The notes under the pieces: generated by a model
The model's input: only the letters and a program-made list of their open reading frames with translations
Told to the model about the DNA's origin: nothing
Database searches by the model: none
Made by a program: the position numbers and the translations under genes
Source: G963702155 sp963702155
GTDB taxonomy: Bacteria; Pseudomonadota; Alphaproteobacteria; Micavibrionales; Micavibrionaceae
Assembly: GCA_963702155.1 (NCBI GenBank)
Contig: OY969717.1
Coordinates: forward strand, 868,001 to 932,000
Length of the DNA: 64,000 nt
Direction: 5' to 3'
Part shown: positions 38,545 through 49,191 of the stretch, piece by piece
Layout of the letters: every line of letters begins with the position of its first letter
Position numbering within the stretch: the first letter of the stretch is position 1

Positions 38545-40632
38545 CTACTCCGCCGCCTCTAAAATTTCATTGCTATCTGGCTCTAAAAACGAATGTGAAC
38601 ACGCCCGCATTGTGTCAGAGGCGCGGCAAATCGGATTGGTAAGGTAGAAATTACGCACAGGGTTGCGAAACGGCGCAGCGTCTAAATCACCGGACTCTCC
38701 AAACTCTACCCATTCCGATGGCTGAACCGTGTTAAAACCAGAAAGATGCGGCCATTCAGTAAAAATACGGCTACGTAATTGCATATGGGTGTCATAAGGC
38801 AAAGGCATATCAAGCGCCTCGGAAAGCGCGCGTAAAATCGTCCAGTCTTCACGCGCCTCACCCGGAGCCGCCGCCGCCTTACGTGCTTGTTGAGGACGCC
38901 CTTCGGTGTTCACGTAAATTCCATCTTTTTCAGTGTAAGCCGCGCCAGGCAAAACCACATCTGCGCGACTTGCGCCATGATCTCCATGATGCCCCTGATA
39001 AATAACAAATGTTTGCCAGCCAATATCTGTACTTGCATTAAATTCATCCGCACCAAGTAAATAAAGCGCTTTGATTGATCCGTCTTTGCTGCCCTTTACA
39101 ATATCGTGAAATCCTTTAACGCCAACCTCACCATTGGGTACAAAACCGATATCAAGCGCGCCCACACGGGACGCCGCCGAATGTAAAACACTATATCCGA
39201 TAGCATCTTGCGTAAGACATCCGAATTTTTCCGCAGCCTTATACAATAAATTCTGGATAGCCGCACCATCACTACGTTGAAACGCGCCTGCACCAACAAT
39301 AATAAGCGGGTTCTTGGCATCTTTTAAAATCTTGGCAAAACCGCTCCGTGCATTCATAAGCGTCTTAATGTCATCAGGCGTTTCACCAATATGGGCATAA
39401 GGATATGTTAGATCAAACGCCTCTCCAATAATGCCAATTTCAATATTATTTTCAAGCCATATTTTTCGAATACGCGCATTAATCATGGGCGCCTCCCAAC
39501 GGGGATTGGCGCCAACAATCAAAATTGCATCCGCCTCTTCAATGCCCGCTATCGTAGAATTAAATAAATACCCTGCACGTGCGCTTGTATCAAAAACCGA
39601 ACCATCTGTCCGGCAATCCAGATTTTTTGACCCTAACAATGCCATCAAATCTTTGAGTGCAACCATAGATTCAACATCTGCCAAATCACCAGCCAGCGCG
39701 GCCATCTCATGCCCATGTATATTTTTAAGCCTATGTTTAATAAATGCAAAGGCTTCAGGCCAGCTCGCCTCTTCCAGTTTATTTGTGTCCTGATTACGAA
39801 TATACGGACGGTCAATGCGTCCTTTGCCAAGCCCGTCATAAGAAAAACGCGTCCGGTCGCTAATCCATTCCTCGTTTACATCTTCATTTAAACGCGGCAG
39901 AACACGTAAAACCTCGCGCCCTTTAACATCCACGCGAATATTAGAGCCAACCGCATCCATCACATCAATAGATTCAACCTTTGTAAGCTCCCAAGGTCGA
40001 GCTTTAAACGCATACGGTTTTGATGTCAGCGCGCCAACCGGACAAATATCAATCATATTACCGGATAATTCGGTTTGAACAATATGATCAATAAAAGTAC
40101 CTATTTCCGCATCTTCACCGCGATAAAATTGCCCCAGCACAGGCGTACCTGCAATCTCTTCTGCAAATCTTACACATCGGGTACAGTTGATGCAGCGCGT
40201 CATAACCGTATTGATAAGCGGCCCAAGCTCTTTATCTTTTACCGCGCGCTTATTCTCGTGATACCGCGAACGATCAAACCCGTACCCCATCGCCTGATCC
40301 TGCAAATCACACTCACCGCCTTGATCACAGATCGGACAGTCTAGCGGATGATTTATAAGAAGCATTTCCATGACGCCTTTACGCGCCTTTTTTACCATAT
40401 CGGAATCGGTTTTAATGACCATCCCGTCACCACATGCCATTGCACAAGATGCCACAGGTTTAGGCGGACCGCCTTCAACCTCAACTAAACACATCCGACA
40501 ATTTGCCGGCACAGACAAACGATCATGATAACAAAAACGAGGGATTTCTATACCGAGTATTTCGGCAGCCTGCAAAATGCTGGTGCCGTTTTCGACGTCT
40601 ATCTCGGTTCCATTGATTGTTACTGTAGGCAT
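38545..40632 (-). CDS. nuoG: NuoG, complex I subunit G
   Basis: The 695-residue iron-sulfur subunit of complex I. The 2Fe-2S domain has PRFCYHDRLSVPANCRMC, followed by the His-Cys cluster segment (DCPICDQGGECDLQDQAMGY) and the 4Fe-4S segment TRCINCTRCVRFAEEIAG. A molybdopterin-like fold without cofactor fills the rest. It opens the second nuo block. The 215 bases before it are shared with the divergent purSL. Confidence 0.96.
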   Translation of the reverse strand: MPTVTINGTEIDVENGTSILQAAEILGIEIPRFCYHDRLSVPANCRMCLVEVEGGPPKPVASCAMACGDGMVIKTDSDMVKKARKGVMEMLLINHPLDCPICDQGGECDLQDQAMGYGFDRSRYHENKRAVKDKELGPLINTVMTRCINCTRCVRFAEEIAGTPVLGQFYRGEDAEIGTFIDHIVQTELSGNMIDICPVGALTSKPYAFKARPWELTKVESIDVMDAVGSNIRVDVKGREVLRVLPRLNEDVNEEWISDRTRFSYDGLGKGRIDRPYIRNQDTNKLEEASWPEAFAFIKHRLKNIHGHEMAALAGDLADVESMVALKDLMALLGSKNLDCRTDGSVFDTSARAGYLFNSTIAGIEEADAILIVGANPRWEAPMINARIRKIWLENNIEIGIIGEAFDLTYPYAHIGETPDDIKTLMNARSGFAKILKDAKNPLIIVGAGAFQRSDGAAIQNLLYKAAEKFGCLTQDAIGYSVLHSAASRVGALDIGFVPNGEVGVKGFHDIVKGSKDGSIKALYLLGADEFNASTDIGWQTFVIYQGHHGDHGASRADVVLPGAAYTEKDGIYVNTEGRPQQARKAAAAPGEAREDWTILRALSEALDMPLPYDTHMQLRSRIFTEWPHLSGFNTVQPSEWVEFGESGDLDAAPFRNPVRNFYLTNPICRASDTMRACSHSFLEPDSNEILEAAE

Positions 40633-40847
40633 GTATAAATCTTAAGCTTAAACCTTAATGTTCTTATGTGCGAATGTACTGTCCTGTACGGTAAAGTAAA
40701 GACTAAAATACAATATATCACTCTTTTCCCCCAAATACACGATGCATATGGCAAAAATTTAACCGCAAAAAACTTGACCTTTTATAGACAATCGCGTAAC
40801 TGAAAACGCATATAAATTAAAATTTAAGACGGGATATATAATACAAA

Positions 40848-43745
40848 ATGCACCGCATTGAAATTCTCTCCCATAAAGATGATGGCCGCGCGCAAACCAT
40901 CGAAAAAAAACTGCAAAATAAAGGCATAAAAGCTTCGGTCAGAGTAGCGGACGTCTACACATCTGAAAATGAATTGATTAAAAGTGAAGCGTTCATATCT
41001 GGTGTGTGCAATCCTGTAACGCAAACAGCAAACGATTTCACACATGACTTTGACTGGGCGCTGGAAATCGGATTTTTGCCAGGTGTTACAGATAATCTAG
41101 GACATACGGCACAAGAAATGCTGGAACTTGCCGGCGCGAATGAAAATACACGATGCTACTCATCCAAACTGATCCTTATAAAGGGTCAAATGACCCGCGA
41201 TGACGTCGCAGATTTGTCGCATAATTTGGCCAATGATCTTATTCAACGTATCCACATCAAACATGTGGATGATTTTAAACATGATAATGGCATGGATAAA
41301 GTTATCCCCAAGGTCAATCTGGATAACAACCATGCCATTGCTGATAAAATTGATTTGAATGTTGATGATAAAGCCTTGAGAGTTATTGGAAAATCTGGTA
41401 TCGAAAACAGTGATGGCTCACGCCGCGGACCACTAGGGTTGTCGCTTCTTTACATGAAGGCGTCCGTAATTATTTCGAAAAAGAAGAGAAACGCAAACCA
41501 ACCGACATTGAAATTGAAACCATCGCACAAACATGGTCAGAGCATTGTAAGCACACTATTTTTGCTTCTCCCATAGATGAAATTAAAGATGGTATTTATA
41601 AACATTATATAAAACGCGCGACGCAAGATATTCGCAAAGCCAAAGGTGATGAAGATTTCTGCGTTTCTGTTTTTTCGGATAATGCAGGCGCGATTTCATT
41701 TGATGAAAACTGGCTTATCACCGACAAAGTCGAAACCCACAATTCTCCGTCGGCGCTCGACCCTTTCGGTGGTTCAATCACCGGTATTGTTGGCGTAAAC
41801 CGTGACTGTCTTGGTTTTGGCAAGGGCGCAAAACCCGTTATAAATCGTTACGGCTATTGTTTTGCCGATCCGCGCACAAACCCGAAATACTTACCGGGAT
41901 AAAAACAAAACAACACCCATTCTATCCCCCGAAACCATTATGAACGGTGTAGTCGAAGGCGTTGAAAGCGGCGGAAATCAATCCGGCATCCCTACCCCGC
42001 AAGGGTTTGCCTATTTTGATGATCGCTATGTCGGAAAGCCGCTCGTTTTTGTTGGTACAATTGGCTTGATCCCGCGCAAAATAAACGGCGCAGCCCAGCC
42101 ACGTTAAAAAAGCAAACCCAGGCGATAAAATCATGATGGTCGGCGGACGCGTTGGTCGGGACGGTATCCACGGCGCAACATTCGTCTGTCGCGCTTGATG
42201 AAGGCTCCCCCGCCACAGCCGTTCAAATCGGCGACCCGATCACACAGAAGAAAATTCTCGGATGCCATTATTAAGGATCTTCGCGATAAAGACTGGTACA
42301 GGCAATCACCGATAATGGCGCAGGCGGTTTATCATCATCCGTCGGCGAAATGGCCGAACAATCCGGCGGCTTTCATTTAGAGCTTGATAAAGTGCCTTTA
42401 AAATATCCCGGCATGGCTCCGTGGGAAATCTGGATTAGCGAAAGTCAGGAACGCATGACCCTCGCCGTGCCGCAGGAAAATGTAGATAAAGTCATAGACC
42501 TTCTCGCCAAGCGCGGGGCAGAAGCTACAGTAATCGGCACATACACCGATGACGCCGCGCGCATATCACATGGGGTGACAAGATCATCATGGATATGGCT
42601 ATGAAGTTCTTGCACGACGGCATCCCCGAAACACCGCTAAAAACCACCTTTACCAGAGGCGGTACCGCAGAACCGGATATACCGGAGCCATCTGATTGAG
42701 AGCACACTGAATGACATGATGAGCCGCCTCAACATTTGCTCCAAAGAATTCATTGTGACCCAATATGATCACGAAGTGCAAGGCAGCCTCCTTCGGACCG
42801 CTTCAAGGTACAGGCCGCGTTTACGCCGACACGACGATCACAAAACCTGTCCTCACATCTCCTAAAGGTGTGGTGCTAACCCAAGGCCTATTCCCACGTT
42901 ACAGCGATATTGATACTTTTAACATGGCCGCCGCCTCGCTCGATCAGGCTGTACGAAACGCCGTCGCCGCCGGTGCAAATATCAACCATCTTGCTCTGCT
43001 CGATAATTTCTGCTGGTGCTCCTCCGATGAACCGGAACGCCTGGATCAATTAAAACGCGCTGCCGAAGCCATTTACGATCTTGCCACACGTTACGGAACG
43101 CCGTTTATTTCCGGTAAAGACAGCATGTTCAACGACTTCAAAGGCTTTGATAAATCCGGAAATGAAGTTAAAATATCTGTACCACCAACGTTGCTCGTAT
43201 CATCTATCGGCGTTATAGATAACATCGACCAAGCGATATCAATTACGCCTAAAGCCGCCGGCGATACTCTATATCTTCTTGGCGAAACCGAAGATGAATG
43301 CGGCGCATCTGAATATTACGATCATTTGGGTCATCTCGGCCAAAATGTGCCAATCGTTCATGGCAAGCGCAACCTAATGCTATATAAAATCTATAGCCGC
43401 GCAGCCCAACAAAAATTAATAACCTCCGCCATTTCAGTCGGCTACGGCGGCCTTGGCGTTGCACTCGCAAAAAAAGCTATCGCTGGGCAAATTGGGTTGG
43501 ATATTGATTTATCATTCATAAAATTGCGCGCAGATAAGGCGCTTTTCTCAGAAAGCGCCGGTCGCATAGTGGTCAGCATTGCCCCGCAAAACGTCAAAAA
43601 GTTCGAAAAAACTTTTAAGAAATTTGATCATCTCTACAAAATCGGGCACGTTGCCTACAGTGATACTTTAAACATAAACAACATGGTTAAAGCAAATATT
43701 AAAACCCTCACGCAAAATTATAAAGCGCCTTTGAAGGACTATTAA
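40848..43745 (+). pseudogene. purL: PurSL, fused phosphoribosylformylglycinamidine synthase, about nine frame breaks
   Basis: FGAM synthase converts FGAR to FGAM in purine synthesis. The N-terminal 200 residues resemble PurS with EIGFLPGVTDN and SKLILIKGQMT, the fused PurSL form. The PurL core follows with WSEHCKHTIFASP, DKVETHNSPSALDPFGGS, MMVGGRVGRDGIHGA and ISGKDSMFND. The frame breaks near 41436, 41893, 42100, 42183, 42262, 42303, 42562, 42698 and 42788. Mixed insertions and deletions are involved. Every piece keeps a conserved sequence. The last 960 bases (from 42788) are open. Alphaproteobacteria normally have separate PurS, PurQ and PurL. Active gene with sequence errors, or a fresh pseudogene. 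Confidence 0.85.
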
Positions 43746-43746
43746 A

Positions 43747-44577
43747 ATGACGGCACAAGCACTTATTCTGGCTGGATATGGCCTAAATTGCGAAGAAGAA
43801 ACACAATATGCTTTTGAACATGTCGGATTCAACGCCGATATCATACACATCAACGACCTTATTGATACACCTGAAATATTGGAAAAATACCAACTCTTGA
43901 CCATTCCCGGCGGTTTTTCATATGGTGATGATACTGGCTCCGGCAATGCGTTTGCACAAAAAATCAAGCTAGCCTTATGGGAGCCATTGCAAAAATTTAT
44001 TGCGCGCGACACGCTTGTGATTGGTATATGCAATGGCTGTCAAATCCTTACCAACCTTGGCTTAATCCCTGCTTTTGAAAAAAAATATGGGTCTCGTGAC
44101 ATTGCCGTAACCCATAATAAAAACGCGCGATATCAATGTCGATGGGTTGATTTGAAAACCCATCAAGGTACATCTCCATGGCTTCAAAATATTCAAACTA
44201 TGAATATTCCCGTCGCGCATGGTGAAGGTCGCTTTATGATGAGCGATAAAACGTTACAAACTTTAAAAGAGAACAATCAAATAGCATTATCATATATAAA
44301 GCCTGACGGTAACGCAGCAAACTGCGAATTTCCTTTTAATCCAAACGGTGCGATTGATGATATCGCTGCCCTCACAGACGAATCGGGGAAAATTTTGGCG
44401 ATCATGCCCCACCCCGAACGCGGAATGTTCACATGGCAACGCCCAGATTATGATGTTTTAAAAGATCGCACATCGCGTGAAAACACAATACCAAGCGAAG
44501 AAAGTGACGGCATGAAAATATTCAAAAACGCAGCAATATATTTTGATATTGCCAAACAAGATATAAAAGCAGCATAG
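43747..44577 (+). CDS. purQ: PurQ, glutaminase subunit of FGAM synthase
   Basis: A 276-residue class I glutamine amidotransferase that supplies ammonia to PurL. The nucleophile Cys95 is in GICNGCQIL; His222 and Glu224 lie in MPHPERGMF. It begins one base after purSL ends and is intact. The length (about 40 residues more than the usual alphaproteobacterial PurQ) and the pairing with a fused PurSL fit a single acquisition of the pair. Confidence 0.92.
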   Translation: MTAQALILAGYGLNCEEETQYAFEHVGFNADIIHINDLIDTPEILEKYQLLTIPGGFSYGDDTGSGNAFAQKIKLALWEPLQKFIARDTLVIGICNGCQILTNLGLIPAFEKKYGSRDIAVTHNKNARYQCRWVDLKTHQGTSPWLQNIQTMNIPVAHGEGRFMMSDKTLQTLKENNQIALSYIKPDGNAANCEFPFNPNGAIDDIAALTDESGKILAIMPHPERGMFTWQRPDYDVLKDRTSRENTIPSEESDGMKIFKNAAIYFDIAKQDIKAA

Positions 44578-44662
44578 TATTGCTAAATTAAACACATAAT
44601 TTTCTTGCATGTAACAGAAAAAATATGTAAATTATTTTTAAATTTATTTAATGAGGTATTCT

Positions 44663-45067
44663 ATGACTGAAAACACAGATCCAAAAGCAAATTTTGAGCG
44701 CATTAAAATTATGTTTGATAACCGCGCAAAAAACTCTAAAATTCCTCTTCAATTAGATGAAAAAATTGACCAAAAATATAACGGTCAGATAGAAAGTTCA
44801 CAAATTAACCGTAACAAGAATACAGGCGGTGCAGAACTAGTTGTAGTATTTACAAACTCGAAAGGTCACGACGATTTTTTAGAAACAATTAAAAATCTTG
44901 ATTTTGATGTCAAGCCACCTATCACAGATAGTTCTCATCCACATTTAGAAAATATTGAAAAAGTAAAACTGGTATTAAGTGAGATTGCAGAGCATGATGT
45001 CAAAAACCTTAAAAAGACAGACGATGGTTACGCTTATAATAAAGCTGTAATCGCTTATATGCAATAA
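44663..45067 (+). CDS. Small unknown protein
   Basis: A soluble 134-residue protein I do not recognise. It has no signal peptide or membrane helix. It is rich in Lys, Asn and Asp, with a beta-like centre (ELVVVFTNSKGHDDFLE) and a helical C-terminus. The ATG at 44663 is preferred because GAGG lies 6 bases before it; an ATG four codons earlier is in the same frame. It follows purQ by 85 bases and ends in a strong terminator. Confidence 0.6.
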   Translation: MTENTDPKANFERIKIMFDNRAKNSKIPLQLDEKIDQKYNGQIESSQINRNKNTGGAELVVVFTNSKGHDDFLETIKNLDFDVKPPITDSSHPHLENIEKVKLVLSEIAEHDVKNLKKTDDGYAYNKAVIAYMQ

Positions 45068-45087
45068 ACTCCAACTAAAATAATGAA

Positions 45088-45116
45088 AAAGCGGCACACT
45101 AGACCGCTTTTTTTTT
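45088..45116. terminator. Bidirectional terminator between the plus-strand unknown gene and nuoF
   Basis: AAAGCGG pairs with CCGCTTT around a 9-base loop, with A runs on one side and a nine-base T run on the other. It serves the gene ending at 45067 on the plus strand and nuoF, which ends at 45137 on the minus strand. Confidence 0.85.
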
Positions 45117-45136
45117 GCGTTAAATAGAGAAAAAAG

Positions 45137-46421
45137 TTAAGCTGCCGCTGCTTTCCTATACTCAAGAATACGGCGCTCCATTTCCGGGCGGAAATGTCTA
45201 ATAAGCCCTTGTACAGGCCACGCCGCCGCATCACCGAGCGCGCAAATCGTATGCCCTTCAATCTCTTTGGTAACATCCCAGAGCATATCAATCTCCTCAA
45301 CCGTAGCATTCCCTTGTACCATCCGCATCATAACACGCCAAAGCCAGCCAGTACCCTCACGGCAAGGCGTACATTGCCCGCAGCTCTCATGTTTGTAAAA
45401 ATACGACAATCGTGCAATCGCGTAGATTATGTCGGTTGATTTATCCATTACAATTACACCTGCAGTCCCCAAACCTGAGCCTGCTTCGCGCAGAGAATCA
45501 AAATCCATATGAACAGAATCGCAAATTTCTTTTGGTAAACATGGCGTTGATGACCCGCCCGGAATAACAGCGAGCAAGTTGTCCCAACCGCCGCGTACAC
45601 CGCCCGCATGCTTTTCAATCAGTTCACGCAACGGCAACCCCATAACCTCTTCAACATTACACGGCTGATTCACATGCCCGGATATACAAAATAATTTTGT
45701 CCCCGCATTCTTTTCATTTTGCCCAAGCCCCGCAAACCATGATGCGCCGCGCCGCAAAATTGTTGGCACAACGGCAATGGTTTCAACATTGTTAACAGTA
45801 GTAGGACAAGAATAAAGCCCAGCCATCGCCGGAAAAGGTGGCTTGTTTCGTGGTTGCCCCTTATTGCCTTCTAAAGACTTCGATAAGCGCAGTTTCCTCA
45901 CCGCAAATATAGGCCCCTGCCCCGCGATGCATATAAACATCAAAATCCCATCCTGAACCAGCAGCATTTTTGCCAAGCAACCCTTTATCGTAGGCCTCTT
46001 CAATTGCCTGCCACATGGTCGAGTTTTCACTAAAGTATTCGCCGCGAACGTAAATATAAGCCGCGTGCGCACCCATTGCAAAACCGGCCAGTAAGGCGCC
46101 TTCCAATAATTTATGCGGTTCATAACGAAGGATGTCACGATCTTTACACGTACCAGGTTCGGATTCGTCAGCATTAATAACAAGATAATGTGGACGTTCC
46201 CCGATCTCCTTGGGCATGAATGACCATTTCATCCCCGTTGGAAAACCTGCGCCGCCGCGCCCGCGAAGGCCGGACGCCTTGACTTGCTCAATAATCCACT
46301 CCCGCCCCTTTTTGATAAAAGAGGCCGTCTTGTCCCAATCACCGCGCTTTTTTGATGCGCCTAAATCATGCGATTCCCAGCCATAAATATTTGTAAATAT
46401 TCTATCTTCATCTTTAAGCAT
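45137..46421 (-). CDS. nuoF: NuoF, complex I subunit F, one frameshift
   Basis: The NADH-binding flavoprotein of complex I, 427 residues when repaired. GLRGRGGAGFPTGMKWSFMP binds FMN and NADH, and CGEETALIE and CGQCTPCREGTGW (4Fe-4S N3) are present. The frame breaks near 45875 after ETALIE, where one extra A is present, and resumes with SLEGNKGQPRNKPPFPA. It overlaps nuoE by 8 bases. Confidence 0.93.
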
Positions 46422-47084
46422 TGTTCTGAGAAACCCCTGCTTTTTTCGCTTGTTCTTCCAAACTTGTCGGCCCCGTAATAGCCATTGATCCTTTTCTGCC
46501 CTTTTGTGACCCTATCTTAGGTGTCATCCCTTCAGCCAACGCCTCTAACACTTCAATCGTTGTATCGGTTGTCAAATCTTCATAATACTCGTCGTTAATC
46601 TGCGCCATCGGGGCATTCACACATGCGCCAAGGCACTCCACCTCCATTAAGGTAAACTGCCCATCCGCAGTTGTTTCATTCATATCAATACCAAGATGCG
46701 ATTTACACGTTTTTATGATATCATCTGACCCATTGAGCCAGCAAGGCGTGGTTCCGCAAACCTGTACAAGATGTTTACCAACAGGCGCAAGATTATACAT
46801 TGTGTAAAAGCTCGCAACTTCATAAACCTTGACCTTGTGCATATCCAGAATTTCGGCGATATGATCCATGGCCGCGCGCGGTATCCAGCCACCATAAGGC
46901 GGGTTAGCCCGATTCCCCTCCTCGGCCACTTGACGCTGCGCGAGGTCAGAAGCGGCATCACCGCACTCTGCTTCTTGTGAGATGGATATCGCGCAATGGC
47001 CGCATCACACTTCGCACTATACGTAGAAGAAAATGCAAAATCATCAGGCTGATAATCGGCATGAAGTTCAAAGGTTTTTTTCAT
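46414..47084 (-). CDS. nuoE: NuoE, complex I subunit E, one frameshift
   Basis: The 24-kDa 2Fe-2S subunit, about 223 residues when repaired. It starts MKKTFELHADYQPDDFAFSS, and NuoE signatures follow in the other frame: GGWIPRAAMDHIAEILDM, CGTTPCWLNG and ECLGACVNAPM (ligands of N1a). The frame breaks near 46945 (MPLL, then DLAQRQVAEEG after adding one base). Its start codon is read in frame from the upstream membrane protein gene with no stop between. Confidence 0.9.
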
Positions 47085-47954
47085 GACGTACTTGAAATCT
47101 CCACATTTTTCGTCTAAAGGTTCATCTAAAATATAGCCCCGCTCTTGTACGGCCCACTGATACAAGCGGGAAAGAACAGTAACACTAAAAAGCGATACAG
47201 CAACACTATATATGAAAACAGGTAAGCCGATTAATATATAAGCACCCAAAGCAGCCATCAGGCTCTCTGTTGGATCGCCAAACGTAAAACTTACTATAAC
47301 TCCAGCAATCCCTAAATATATCCCAACAGGAAACATAACAATAGCCACCAAAAGTAAACTGCTTAACAGAAGCTTCCGAACCAGTCCTTTAGACAGTTTT
47401 CGCGCTTGAGCAAAGCTAAGTTTCACACCAACCGAACGCGCAGGTAAAATAAATGTAAAGCGTATACCTAAAATAGAAATATAAAATAAAAATGCGATTG
47501 CAATAAGACCAATAATGGCAATTATACCGCTCTTGTTATCTTCAAATAAAAAAGCTGTACCACTCAAAAGACCAATTGGAATAATCATCAAAGCAAAGAT
47601 AACGAGCCATATGAGAAATAATACGCCTATAAATCCACCCTCACCCTTTTTTAAGTCAAATGGATTAACAGCATGAGAATATTTAATACCTTGCAAAGAT
47701 GCGCGATGCCAAACGAGCGCAGTGCAGGCATAGAAATAAATTTCCAGCAAGCTCAGCGCAGCAAACCCTTCATGGATATAAGATTGGCTGATCGTTGAGA
47801 TTGCATTCAAAGGCAACCAAAAAATTAAAATCGGCTTTAAAACGTTAAAGGCGTATATTCTGTTTTCCCAAATAAATTTGATTGACCCGAAAGTAAGGTC
47901 AAAGACCTTTGGCTTGGGTGCTTCTTGCATCTTCATTGCATGTAAATCGTTCAT
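47085..47954 (-). CDS. Six-helix membrane protein between nuoD and nuoE, read in frame into NuoE
   Basis: About 290 codons from the ATG at 47954, 8 bases after nuoD. The cytoplasmic N-terminus (about 25 residues) is followed by six predicted helices, among them GVLFLIWLVIFALMIIPIG and ALGAYILIGLPVFIYSVAVS, and a C-terminal VQERGYILDEPLDEKCGDFKYV. No stop occurs before the nuoE ATG, so a membrane protein/NuoE fusion is encoded as written. Shifting by one frame would give a TGA overlapping the nuoE ATG (ATGA), the usual coupling here. The composition vaguely resembles membrane domains of glycerophosphodiesterases. Function unknown. Confidence 0.6.
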
Positions 47955-47961
47955 ATTAGTT

Positions 47962-49191
47962 CTACCGATCAATCTCGCCAAACACGATATCTAACGAACC
48001 AATAATAGACACGGCATCGGCCAATTGATGCCCTTTACTCATAAAATCAAAAGCTTGCAAATGGGCAAATCCCGGGGCGCGCATATGGCATCGATAGGGT
48101 TTATTTGTACCATCCGCGACCAAAAAGACACCAAACTCACCCTTCGGCGCTTCCACGGCTGTATATGTTTCACCGGCTGGCACGTGATATCCTTCGGTAT
48201 AAAGCTTGAAATGATGGATCATAGCCTCCATAGAGCTTTTCATTTCGGCGCGCGGCGGCGGTGAAACTTTATAATCATTCACCTTGATCGGACCTTGTGG
48301 CATTTCACTAATCGCTTGCTTCATAATTTTGAGCGATTCGCGCATCTCTGCCATACGAACAAGATATCGCGCATAACAATCACCCGTCTTACCCACTGGA
48401 ATATCAAATTCCATATGGTCATACACATCATAAGGTTGAGATTTACGCAAATCCCATGCCACGCCGGAACCACGCAACATTGGCCCGCTAAATCCCCAAT
48501 CAAGGGCGTCTTCTCGACTTACCGCACCCATATCGACTGTACGCTGTTTAAAAATACGGTTATTGGTAAGCAAATTATCCAGATCATCCAAAAAGATCGT
48601 ATAATTCTCCGCCCAATCATAAATATCTTCCGCTAAGCCAGCGGGCATATCGCGTGCAACGCCCCCGGGACGGAAATAATTCGCATGAAGCCGTGCGCCG
48701 CAAACACGGTCATAAAATTCCATACCTTTTTCGCGCTCTTCAAACCCCCAAAGCGCGGGTGTAATTGCCCCGACATCAAGGGCAAATGTCGTAATATTCA
48801 GAATATGGTTCAAAATTCGAGTAACTTCGCAAAACAAAACACGTATATATTGCGCGCGTTCGGGCGCTTCAATACCAAGAAGTTTTTCGGTAGCCAGCGC
48901 AAACGCGTGTTCTTGATTCATCGGCGCAACATAATCCAAACGATCAAAATACGGTATAGCCTGCAAATACGTCTTATGCTCAATCAGCTTTTCTGTACCA
49001 CGGTGAAGCAAGCCAATATGCGGGTCGGCACGCTCTACAATTTCGCCCTCCATCTCTAGAACAAGACGTAAAACACCATGCGCTGCCGGATGTTGAGGCC
49101 CAAAATTCATGGTATAGGGTTTGATCTGCGTTTCTTCGGCTAAATCAATATCCGCAATATGTGTATCCATTTCCTCGGCTAAAGAATTCAT
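47962..49191 (-). CDS. nuoD: NuoD, complex I subunit D
   Basis: The 49-kDa quinone-site subunit of complex I, 409 residues. MNFGPQHPAAHGVLRLVLEM carries the conserved His, followed by RGTEKLIEHKTYLQAIPYFD and the C-terminal EIDR. It overlaps nuoC by 4 bases and is intact. Confidence 0.97.
   Translation of the reverse strand: MNSLAEEMDTHIADIDLAEETQIKPYTMNFGPQHPAAHGVLRLVLEMEGEIVERADPHIGLLHRGTEKLIEHKTYLQAIPYFDRLDYVAPMNQEHAFALATEKLLGIEAPERAQYIRVLFCEVTRILNHILNITTFALDVGAITPALWGFEEREKGMEFYDRVCGARLHANYFRPGGVARDMPAGLAEDIYDWAENYTIFLDDLDNLLTNNRIFKQRTVDMGAVSREDALDWGFSGPMLRGSGVAWDLRKSQPYDVYDHMEFDIPVGKTGDCYARYLVRMAEMRESLKIMKQAISEMPQGPIKVNDYKVSPPPRAEMKSSMEAMIHHFKLYTEGYHVPAGETYTAVEAPKGEFGVFLVADGTNKPYRCHMRAPGFAHLQAFDFMSKGHQLADAVSIIGSLDIVFGEIDR

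Noticed and set aside
41436..42788. Programmed frameshifting in purSL
   Set aside because: Nine sites with mixed direction and no slippery motif or downstream structure make it implausible.
46713..46945. C-terminal tail of the membrane-protein frame (rich in Arg, Trp and Leu)
   Set aside because: It is the shifted reading of nuoE after a lost base; the true NuoE sequence lies in another frame over the same bases.
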